A DNA stretch of 46,941 bases. Origin: Sphingopyxis sp. Its GTDB lineage: Bacteria > Pseudomonadota > Alphaproteobacteria > Sphingomonadales > Sphingomonadaceae. A program made the position numbers and the translations under genes. Below are positions 8,301-15,251 of this stretch, piece after piece (the first letter of the stretch is position 1; the number at the start of each line of letters is the position of its first letter). Where the stretch lies: assembly GCA_030145715.1 (NCBI GenBank), contig JAIXHQ010000024.1, positions 1-46,941 of the forward strand, in the 5' to 3' direction. Under the pieces are notes generated by a model. The model searched no databases, was not told the origin of the DNA, and was given only the letters and a program-made list of their open reading frames with translations.

Positions 8301-8410
8301 GTGACGACGATGCTGTCGTCATCGGCCTGGGCCATGGCGGGGCTCGCCGCGAGGGCGATCAGCGAGGCCGTTGCGGTCAAAAACAGTTGGGGGCGGGTGC
8401 CCATGTTCAT
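5333..8410 (-). CDS. TonB-dependent outer-membrane receptor
   Basis: This 1025-residue protein has a signal peptide ending SPAMAQA, then DDSIVVTGSRI, the typical start of the plug domain in the larger sphingomonad and Caulobacter receptors. The plug includes VSLRGLGAERTLVLINGRRAG and YGSDAVAGVVNILTR. The beta-barrel follows and ends in an aromatic-flanked strand (GRRVFLNVRGKL). Such receptors import a scarce large substrate through the outer membrane using TonB-ExbBD energy. Cysteine pairs in the barrel loops (CDPTAYNCDP, CAGTLTASRGVPC) suggest disulfide-stiffened loops. The ligand cannot be told. ATG at 8410 or 8404 may be used; AAGGA is better spaced for 8404. A structured leader lies just upstream (8430-8470). 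Confidence 0.93.
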   Translation of the reverse strand: MNMGTRPQLFLTATASLIALAASPAMAQADDDSIVVTGSRIAKNEFTSADPIQVIDPDAAKRLGQVQLADVLQSAPAAQGSIQITSAISNRFVANGGNDVQTVSLRGLGAERTLVLINGRRAGPAGIRGSVAPFDLNVLPLSVVRRVELLKTGASSIYGSDAVAGVVNILTRDDLDGFEAGGFSSVTQRGGGESYGADASFGKKFERGHVFATVDIFRQQNLTRRDRGFLFCSEEYLTREADGSRADIVDFRTGRPACNSTQGNMIVFSDYSGLDQDGFPTFGPGLIAPNGQPIFAGQYGSEFAGVGIPINSYNPIGVFGPADFFGLNFDGPSTGALNQFELVEQDSDVFSGVSRVSAFAEGAYEVTDGITLYGEALFSNRKSRNNGFQRIEFQQFTGASMLPFFLCDPTAYNCDPNDMGDPLNGEFAGNIILRPRVLVKSESSADVDYYRGVAGLRGEFGGGWTWDVGGQHSRSDATYTQDVIYQDAIASQTLRTRSCAGTLTASRGVPCIDIDFTDPRVLRGDFTPQERSFLMGRETGRTLFKQTSAEALVKGKLFDLPAGPVGAAFGATIRRDEINDTPGEATRSGNVANFTTSGITAGRTLSKEVFGEVEVPLLEGAPMIDRLTLSGAARYTHVAATSRTGTQDDFSDTTWKVGANWAVTDWLRFRGTWGTSFRAPALFELFLQDQTGFLGQQDIDPCIQTAGRLQAGAISQRIFDSCAAAGIAPNYAGGIGPATIVSGGGIGRLKPETSTAKTVSVILTPDLSGALWGGLRTRLAVDYFDIRVRDQITLLGAGNIVRGCYDSAVANEPLCGLFTRTAAGSDAQSIATVTDRYVNISRQRNRGIDLSLAIDQDLGNLGSLAFRAQMTWQVRDRVSLFPGTEIDDNGKIGNPKWVGDFNLGWTKGAWTLFYGIDVIGAASNSRDLLRAQGGDACRTSGFRPGGRFCPDVSLPATFYHSLSIGRDIADRFRLTLGVANLFDTSPPRVSTVVTATPPVIGQAPAFGTQYDYLGRRVFLNVRGKL

Positions 8411-8429
8411 TTTCCTTGTCCGATTTTCA

Positions 8430-8470
8430 CTAAATCGCGCCCCCCGGCACGCCCGGATTTAGGCCGGGGG
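8430..8470 (-). promoter_or_regulatory. Interleaved inverted repeats in the receptor leader (possible pseudoknot or switch)
   Basis: Two inverted repeats interlock 20-60 nt before the receptor ATG. CTAAATC at 8430-8436 pairs with GATTTAG at 8456-8462, and CCCCCGGC at 8441-8448 pairs with GCCGGGGG at 8463-8470. Since one arm of each lies inside the loop of the other, the RNA could form either hairpin or an H-type pseudoknot. The loops would be 0, 7 and 4 nt in minus-strand order. Whether this region is transcribed is not known. Confidence 0.4.
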
Positions 8471-8569
8471 CGTTTCAATATGGTTTACGCGCGGGTAAGT
8501 TTTTGCTGCGCCGACACCCGCTTGTCGGCGCGCCGCGGCGCGGCTAGGCACGCTTGCGAAAGGATCCGG

Positions 8570-8905
8570 ATGATGGGCAAGGCGATGGGCGAAACATTGG
8601 ACCGGCTGGAAATGGTGATCCATGACAGGCTCGCCGCGGGTGAAGGCTCCACCTCCTATGTCGCGAGCCTCGCCGCGAAAGGCCGTGGCAAGATCGCCCA
8701 GAAACTGGGCGAGGAAGTGGTCGAAACCGTTATCGCGGCGGTCAGCGAGGATGACGACGCGCTGATCGGCGAGGCCAGCGACCTTGTCTTCCATCTCTCC
8801 ATCCTGCTCGCCGAACGCGGCCTGTCGTGGAACGCCATCGCCGCGGAACTGGACCGCCGCGACGGCATTTCGGGCCACGCCGAAAAAGCCAGCCGCCAGC
8901 CATAG
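8570..8905 (+). CDS. hisE: Phosphoribosyl-ATP diphosphatase
   Basis: The 111-residue protein catalyses the second step of histidine biosynthesis, hydrolysing phosphoribosyl-ATP to phosphoribosyl-AMP and pyrophosphate. It belongs to the all-alpha NTP pyrophosphatase (MazG-like) fold. Family motifs are STSYVASLAAKGRGKIAQKLGEEVVETVIAA, with metal-binding glutamates at 48-51, and the second helix EASDLVFHLSILLAERG. Two adjacent ATG codons (8570 and 8573) are possible after AAAGGA. It is followed 10 bp later by a HIT gene. The rest of the his genes are not in the window; in many alphaproteobacteria hisE follows hisF, so here it is detached, divergent from a TonB receptor. Confidence 0.95.
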   Translation: MMGKAMGETLDRLEMVIHDRLAAGEGSTSYVASLAAKGRGKIAQKLGEEVVETVIAAVSEDDDALIGEASDLVFHLSILLAERGLSWNAIAAELDRRDGISGHAEKASRQP

Positions 8906-8915
8906 GACCAAGCCC

Positions 8916-9293
8916 ATGCCGATCGACGCCACCCTGCCTTATGACGACAGCAACATCTTTGCCCGCATCCTGCGCGGGGAATTGCCGTCAAAAACCGTCT
9001 ATGAAGACGAATTTGCCCTCGCCTTTCACGACATCAACCCACAGGCGCCCCTACACATCCTCGTGATCCCCAAGGGCGCCTATGTCAGTTGGGATGATTT
9101 TTCCGAACGCGGCGGCGATGACGAAATCGCGGGATTTGTCCGCGCGGTGGGCCGGGTCGCGCGCGAAAACGGCCTTGTCGCACCCGGCTATCGCCTGCTC
9201 GCCAATGTCGGTTTCGACAGCCATCAGGAAGTCCCGCACCTTCATGTGCATATCTTTGCGGGGCAACAGCTCGGGCCGATGCTCGCGCGCTGA
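8916..9293 (+). CDS. HIT-family (Hint-like) nucleotide hydrolase
   Basis: This 125-residue protein has the histidine-triad signature HLHVHIFAG, with H108, H110 and H112, where H110 is the likely nucleophile. The N-terminal part DDSNIFARILRGELPSKTVYEDE and HILVIPKGAY are typical of the Hint branch, which hydrolyses purine-nucleoside phosphoramidates and acyl-adenylates in the cytoplasm. The start at 8916 follows the hisE stop by 10 bp, with AGGA between, so the two are probably co-transcribed. hisE-HIT neighbours are common in alphaproteobacteria as I recall. The family is certain; the physiological substrate is not. Confidence 0.93.
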   Translation: MPIDATLPYDDSNIFARILRGELPSKTVYEDEFALAFHDINPQAPLHILVIPKGAYVSWDDFSERGGDDEIAGFVRAVGRVARENGLVAPGYRLLANVGFDSHQEVPHLHVHIFAGQQLGPMLAR

Positions 9294-9394
9294 TTTTCCG
9301 GGACTTGGACGCTCCTGTCCGGCACACCGCGACGGGTGGACTCTGCCCCCCATTTCCAGCAGGATAAGGGCACGGACAAAGCGGGGGTTTGACG

Positions 9395-12300
9395 ATGGGC
9401 AAGGGGTGGCGCGCGCTGGCCAAAGGTTTGGCCGACAGGGCGAAACTGGCGCTGATCCTGCCGCTGACCCTCGCCATGGCGGCGACCGCCGCCGACACGG
9501 TGCCACAGGTCACGCTCGCGACGCCGGGCGGTTCGGGCAGCGGCGACGGGACGATCACGCGCTTCACATTGCGTTTCTCCGAAGACATGGTCCCGCTCGG
9601 CGATCCGCGCGCCCCGGCGCCCGCGACCGACAATTGCAAGCTGCCGTCTTCGGGCCGCTGGGTCGACACGCGCACCTGGGTAATCGAATTTGACAAGCCG
9701 CTGCCTGGCGGGCTCGCCTGCAATGTCGAATTGCGCGACGGGCTCAGGACGGCGCGCGGCGTTTCGGTCGCGGGCAACAACCGTTTCGCGCTCGACACCG
9801 GCGGCCCTTCTGCCCGTGCCGTGCTGGCGGGCGGCACTGACGGCGACATTGAAGAGGATCAGATATTCCTTGTCGCAACCAACGTCGCCGCCGACCGGGC
9901 CTCGGTCGGTCGCTTCGGCTATTGCGCGGTCGATGGCATCGGCGAAAAAATCCCGCTCGACGTGCTTCCGCGCCCGACCGCGGCAGAGATATTGACGGGG
10001 CTGGGCGACAATAGCTGGTCGCGTCAATCCTTCACCTATGACGCCGGTTTGCCACAGCGCCTTCCGGCCGCTGGCGCCGACCGCGAGGCCGCGCTGGACC
10101 GGATCGTCGCCGTCAAATGCCGCCGCCCGCTGCCCCCGGGGCGCGAGATGGCGCTCGTCTGGGACGCGCGCATTTCGCAGGCGGGCGTCCCCGGCCGCAC
10201 GGCGGGCCGCGACCAGCGTTTCGACCATGACATTCGCCCCGCCTTCACCGCCAAAATGTCGTGCAGCCGGATCAACCCACAGGCCGGATGCAACCCGATC
10301 AAGGACGTGACGCTCAGCTTCGCCTCGCCCGTCGCGCGCGAAACAATCCTTGCCGCGACGCTCAACACCGCCGACGGCCGGAAACTGACGCCAAAGATCG
10401 ACGAGGATGACAGGAATGATGCCTGGCTGACCAGCGTACGCTTTACCGGCCCGCTGCCGCAGAATGTCGATGCGACGTTGGTGCTGCCCGCCGACATCAC
10501 CGACCAGAGCGGTCGCAAGCTGCAGAACCAGTCGAATTTTCCGCTGAAATTCCACATCGACCGCGCCCCGCCATTGGTCAAATTCGCCGCCGAATTCGGG
10601 ATTCTCGAAGCCGGCGAGGGTGGCGTCCTGCCCGTCACCGTGCGCGGCGTGGAATCCGCGCTGGTTCAGTCGAACCTGAAAATGCCCGCCACGACGTTAA
10701 AGGTCGGCGACGACGATGCTGCGATCGCGCGCTGGCTCAAGCGCGTCGCCGATGCCGATGAAACCGACTATCGCGAGGAAAAGGACGCAGCGGGCAAGGA
10801 CGTCACGGTCAATTACACCGGCACCCGGTCGGTGTTTGACGGCGCGCCGCAGGGCGACGACCGCCGCGCCATGCAGCTCGCGCCCGCCGCGGGCGGCAAG
10901 GAATTCGAGGTCGTCGGCATTCCGCTTGCCGAAAAAGGATTTCATGTTGTCGAAATCGCCAGTCCCGAACTTGGCGCCGCGCTGCTCGGCCGCAAATCGA
11001 CGCGCTATGTCGCGACCGCTGCGCTCGTCACCAACATGGCGGTGCATTTCAAATGGGGCCGCGAAGCTTCGCTAGCGTGGGTTACGTCGCTTGACACCGG
11101 CCTACCCGTCGCAGGTGCCGAAATCCGCGTCACCGACAGTTGCACCGGCCGCCTTTTGGCGCGCGGTGCCGCTGATAAGGCTGGGCGTCTGGCTTTTGCG
11201 GGTGGCCTCCCCCAGCCCGAAACCTATTCGAGCTGCGAAGAAAACCCCGACATGGCGAAAAGCGAAGGCCATGCGCTGATGGTCAGCGCGCGCGCGGGCG
11301 ATGATTTCAGCTTCACCCTGACCGACTGGGGCAATGGCATCCGCCCCTATGACTTCGACCTTCCCTATGGCTGGTCGGAACGCAGCGACATTCTCCATAC
11401 CATATTCGATCGCGCGCTCGTCAAGGCAGGCGAGACGGTGAATATGAAGCATCTGCTGCGCCGCCCGGTCGGCCTGGGCTTTCACACCCCCGAACCGCTG
11501 TCGGGCACGCTCCGCCTCGTTCATCGGGGTTCGGACACCGAATTTGAAATGCCGTTCAGCATCGCGGCAAACGGCAGCGGCGAAACCGTCTGGAATGTCC
11601 CGGCCTCGGCGCCGATGGGCGATTATGAGCTTGTCTTCGTCACCAAGGACCAAAAGGCTAAGGAGGGTGATGAAGACAGGACGATCTGGTCGGGCCAGTC
11701 GATCAAGGTCGACGAATATCGCCTGCCGACGATGAAGGCGGCGATCACCGGGCCAAGGACCGCCCTCATACGCCCCGCCGCCGTGCCGCTGAACCTGTTT
11801 GTCGGCTATCTGTCGGGCGGTCCGGCGCCGAATATTCCGGTCGAACTACGCACCAGTTTCCGTGCGGCCTGGTCGCCGCCCGACGATTATGCCGATTGGG
11901 ATTTCGACGGCCAGCCGGTCAAGGAAGGCATCGTCCAGCTTGACGACAGCGGCGACGAACCCGCCGCGGACCTGCCGCTGGCGCGATCGACGCCGCTAAC
12001 CCTCGACGCCAATGGCGCCGCGACGACCAGCGTGACGGTCGATCAGCCGATCACCGAACCGACGCTGATGGCCGCCGAAATGGATTATGAAGACGCGAAT
12101 GGAGAGACGCTGACCTCCAGCCGCCGCATCACCCTCTACCCCTCTGCCATCCGCCTTGGGCTCAAGACCGACGGCTGGTTGATGCGCGATACCGATCTGC
12201 GGCTGAAATTCGTCGCGCTCGACCTCGACGGCAATCCGATCGGCGGGCAACGCATCCAGGTCGCAGTCTATAACCGGGAAATCATCACCGCGCGGCGCCG

Positions 12301-15247
12301 CCTGATCGGCGGCTTCTATGCCTATGACAACCAGATGCGTACGACCCGGCTCCCCACGACCTGCGCGGCGACGACCGACCGGCTCGGCCGGGCAAGCTGC
12401 GCGATGGCGCCCGGCATCTCCGGCGAAATCACTGTCGTCGCGACGACACAGGATGGGGATGGCAATGAAGCGCGCGCGGTGCGGTCGGTGTGGCTCGCGG
12501 GCGATAACGACTGGTGGTTCGGCGGCGACAATGGCGACCGCATGGATGTGGTTGCCGAAAAGCCGCGCTATGCCGCGGGCGACACCGCCAGTTTCCAGGT
12601 TCGGATGCCGTTCCGCGAAGCGACCGCGCTCGTCACCGTCGAACGAGAAGGCGTGTTGTCAAGCTTCGTCGTGCCGTTAAAGGGCACCAATCCCGTCGTG
12701 AAGGTCAAATTGCCCGCGACCTATGCCCCCGACGTATATGTCTCGGTCATGGCGGTGCGCGGGCGCGTGACGGGCGGCGAAAGCTGGTTCCGCAAGATGA
12801 AGCGCGCGGTCGGTTTCAGGATCGAAAATAGCGAGGGCGCGCCGCCGACCGCACTCGTCGACCTTGCCAAGCCCAGCTATCGCATCGGCATCGCGCGCAT
12901 CAAGGTGGGGTGGGAAGGCCATCGGCTCGGCGTCAAGGTCAAGGCCGACAAGGCGAAATATGCGGTCCGCGAAAACGCCAAGGTTAGCATCGAGGTCAAG
13001 GCACCGGGCGGCAAGGCACCGAAAAACGCCGACGTCGCCTTTGCCGCCGTGGACGAGGCTTTGCTTCAACTCGCTCCGAACGAAAACTGGGACATCCTCT
13101 CGGCGATGATGGGCGAACGCACGCTCGATGTGCTGACCTCGACCGCGCAGATGCAAGTCGTCGGCAAACGCCATTATGGCCGCAAGGCGCTCGAACCCGG
13201 CGGCGGTGGCGGCGGCGACCTTTCGGGCCTGACGCGCGAGGATTTCCGTCCCGTGCTCTTGTGGAAGGGCCATGTCCCGCTCGATGCCAGGGGCCGCGCG
13301 CTTGTCGACGTGCCGCTCAGCGACAATCTTTCGGGCTTCCGCCTTGTCGCCATTGCCGCCGACGGCTCGCAATATTTCGGCACCGGCGAAACGACCATCC
13401 GCACCGTACAGGATCTGGGCGTCTTTGCCGGGATGCCAGAAATGGTGCGGACCGGCGACAGTTATGATGCGCGCTTCACGCTGCGCAACGGCACCGATCA
13501 GCCGATGGAGGTTACCGCGACCGCATCGCTGTCCCCCGCTGTCGCGACCGCGCCTCCGCTGACCGTCACCATTCCCGCCGGCGGGGCGGTGCCGATCAGT
13601 TGGGCGATGGCCGCCCCCGACGCGGCGGGTCCGATCGAATGGACTGTCGATGCGGTGGCAAGGGGCGGCAGGGCCCGCGACCGGGTCGTCTTCAAACAGA
13701 TGGTCGAACCGGCGGTGCCGATCGAAACCTGGGCCGCCAGCCTGTTCCGCGTCGGCCCCGCGACGACGCTGCCGATCGCGGTTCCGGCGGGCGCATTGCC
13801 GGGCGGCTATGTCGACATCGCGCTGTCCGATACGCTCGCACCGCCGCTCGCCGGGGTGCGCGACTATATGACGGCTTACCCCTATAATTGCTTCGAACAA
13901 CAGACATCGCGCGCGGTGGCGCTCGACGATCTCGGGCGCTGGCAGGCGCTTGCCGGGGCGATACCGACCTATCTCGATGACGACGGCCTGCTCCGCTACT
14001 GGCCGACCGACCGGCTGGAAGGGTCGATCGAACTCACCACCTATGTCCTTTCCATCACCGCCGCGAACGGCTTTGCCATCCCCGAGGCATCGAAAGCAAA
14101 GATGGTGAAAGCCTTGCAGGCGGTCGTCGAGGGACGCCTGACCCGCAAAGGCCATGGCCCGTGGGACATCCGCCCCGTGCGGATCGCAGCACTCGCCGCG
14201 CTCGCCCGCAACGGCGCCGCGACCGCGAACCTCACCGCCACGATCGATGTCTCACCGATCGATATGGCGACGGGCACGCTCGCCGACTGGCTCGTCGCGC
14301 TCGAAAAAACGCCGGGTGTGCGGAATGCCCCCGGCCTCCGCACTGCGGCAGAGGCGGAACTGCGCAAGCGCTTTGTCTATGAGGGCACGCGCCTCGACCT
14401 CGTCGACGACGCGCGCGCGCCTTGGTGGATGATGACCAGCGGCGACGAAATGGCGATCAAGACTTTGGAAGTCGCGCTGGGCCGCAAGGGCTGGGAGGAT
14501 GACGCAGGCAAGCTGATGGTCGGCGTCGCCCAGCGCCAGCGCAAGGGCCATTGGGACACCACCCCCGCCAACGCATGGGGCGCGGTCACCGTCCGCCGCT
14601 TCGCCGAGCGGTATCCGGCAAGCGCGATCACCGGTGTCACCAATATCGGCCTTGCGGGCGCCACCGCCTCGCAAAGCTGGCCACTGCCCGCCGAAACGCC
14701 CTCACCGGTTCGCGTCGCACTGAACGCGGCGACGATGAGCCTGAACCATCGGGGCACCGGCGCCCCATGGGCTACCGTCAGCGTCAAGGCGGCGGTGCCG
14801 CTCAAAGAACCGCTCAACGCCGGTTACCGGATCAAACGCTCAGTCAGCATCGTCAAAGCGGCGAACAAGGACCGGCTGACACGCGGCGATGTCATCAGGG
14901 TACGGATCGAGGTCGTCGCGGCCGCGGGCCGTACCTGGGTCGTCGTCAATGATCCGGTCGCGCCGGGCGCGACGATCGTCGGCAACCTCGGTGGCCAGTC
15001 CGAAATGCTTGGCAGCCAAGCGGGGGGATCTGGAACGCAGCCAAGTTATGTCGAGCGCGGCAAGGATACATGGCGCGCCTATTATGGCTGGATGCCCGCC
15101 GGAACGCACACGGTCGAATATGTCGTGCGGCTCAACGGCTCGGGCAAATTTACTCTGCCCCCGACGCGCGTCGAGGCGATGTATTCACCCGCGATCCGGG
15201 GTCAGTGGCCGAACGCTCCGATAACGATCGCCAGCGTTCCGCAGTGA
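9395..15247 (+). CDS. Bacterial alpha-2-macroglobulin with intact thioester
   Basis: The protein has 1950 residues counted from the ATG at 9395 (an in-frame TTG at 9389 also exists). A hydrophobic signal (LALILPLTLAMAATAA) directs it to the periplasm. Macroglobulin-like domains fill most of the length, with a bait region and then the thioester motif YPYNCFEQQTSR; C1499 and Q1502 should form the thioester that traps attacking proteases. The C-terminal receptor-like domain ends at about 1950. It matches the E. coli YfhM/ECAM type, which protects the periplasm when the outer membrane is breached. Unlike E. coli YfhM it has no lipobox cysteine, so it is probably soluble or held by an uncleaved signal. 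pbpC follows after 4 bp, the classic association. Confidence 0.95.
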   Translation: MGKGWRALAKGLADRAKLALILPLTLAMAATAADTVPQVTLATPGGSGSGDGTITRFTLRFSEDMVPLGDPRAPAPATDNCKLPSSGRWVDTRTWVIEFDKPLPGGLACNVELRDGLRTARGVSVAGNNRFALDTGGPSARAVLAGGTDGDIEEDQIFLVATNVAADRASVGRFGYCAVDGIGEKIPLDVLPRPTAAEILTGLGDNSWSRQSFTYDAGLPQRLPAAGADREAALDRIVAVKCRRPLPPGREMALVWDARISQAGVPGRTAGRDQRFDHDIRPAFTAKMSCSRINPQAGCNPIKDVTLSFASPVARETILAATLNTADGRKLTPKIDEDDRNDAWLTSVRFTGPLPQNVDATLVLPADITDQSGRKLQNQSNFPLKFHIDRAPPLVKFAAEFGILEAGEGGVLPVTVRGVESALVQSNLKMPATTLKVGDDDAAIARWLKRVADADETDYREEKDAAGKDVTVNYTGTRSVFDGAPQGDDRRAMQLAPAAGGKEFEVVGIPLAEKGFHVVEIASPELGAALLGRKSTRYVATAALVTNMAVHFKWGREASLAWVTSLDTGLPVAGAEIRVTDSCTGRLLARGAADKAGRLAFAGGLPQPETYSSCEENPDMAKSEGHALMVSARAGDDFSFTLTDWGNGIRPYDFDLPYGWSERSDILHTIFDRALVKAGETVNMKHLLRRPVGLGFHTPEPLSGTLRLVHRGSDTEFEMPFSIAANGSGETVWNVPASAPMGDYELVFVTKDQKAKEGDEDRTIWSGQSIKVDEYRLPTMKAAITGPRTALIRPAAVPLNLFVGYLSGGPAPNIPVELRTSFRAAWSPPDDYADWDFDGQPVKEGIVQLDDSGDEPAADLPLARSTPLTLDANGAATTSVTVDQPITEPTLMAAEMDYEDANGETLTSSRRITLYPSAIRLGLKTDGWLMRDTDLRLKFVALDLDGNPIGGQRIQVAVYNREIITARRRLIGGFYAYDNQMRTTRLPTTCAATTDRLGRASCAMAPGISGEITVVATTQDGDGNEARAVRSVWLAGDNDWWFGGDNGDRMDVVAEKPRYAAGDTASFQVRMPFREATALVTVEREGVLSSFVVPLKGTNPVVKVKLPATYAPDVYVSVMAVRGRVTGGESWFRKMKRAVGFRIENSEGAPPTALVDLAKPSYRIGIARIKVGWEGHRLGVKVKADKAKYAVRENAKVSIEVKAPGGKAPKNADVAFAAVDEALLQLAPNENWDILSAMMGERTLDVLTSTAQMQVVGKRHYGRKALEPGGGGGGDLSGLTREDFRPVLLWKGHVPLDARGRALVDVPLSDNLSGFRLVAIAADGSQYFGTGETTIRTVQDLGVFAGMPEMVRTGDSYDARFTLRNGTDQPMEVTATASLSPAVATAPPLTVTIPAGGAVPISWAMAAPDAAGPIEWTVDAVARGGRARDRVVFKQMVEPAVPIETWAASLFRVGPATTLPIAVPAGALPGGYVDIALSDTLAPPLAGVRDYMTAYPYNCFEQQTSRAVALDDLGRWQALAGAIPTYLDDDGLLRYWPTDRLEGSIELTTYVLSITAANGFAIPEASKAKMVKALQAVVEGRLTRKGHGPWDIRPVRIAALAALARNGAATANLTATIDVSPIDMATGTLADWLVALEKTPGVRNAPGLRTAAEAELRKRFVYEGTRLDLVDDARAPWWMMTSGDEMAIKTLEVALGRKGWEDDAGKLMVGVAQRQRKGHWDTTPANAWGAVTVRRFAERYPASAITGVTNIGLAGATASQSWPLPAETPSPVRVALNAATMSLNHRGTGAPWATVSVKAAVPLKEPLNAGYRIKRSVSIVKAANKDRLTRGDVIRVRIEVVAAAGRTWVVVNDPVAPGATIVGNLGGQSEMLGSQAGGSGTQPSYVERGKDTWRAYYGWMPAGTHTVEYVVRLNGSGKFTLPPTRVEAMYSPAIRGQWPNAPITIASVPQ

Positions 15248-15251
15248 TGCG

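Noticed and set aside
8430..8470. Cobalamin riboswitch upstream of the TonB receptor
   Set aside because: The region is far too short and lacks the B12-box wording; I list it only as an unassigned structure.
4670..8905. Very long open frame on the plus strand (about 1411 codons) opposite the first TonB receptor
   Set aside because: It is an antisense shadow caused by GC-rich third positions; its translation is Arg-rich and lacks any domain. Only its last 111 codons, hisE, are real.
12677..14155. Long open frame antisense to the macroglobulin gene
   Set aside because: Composition is shadow-like and no motif or ribosome-binding site supports it.
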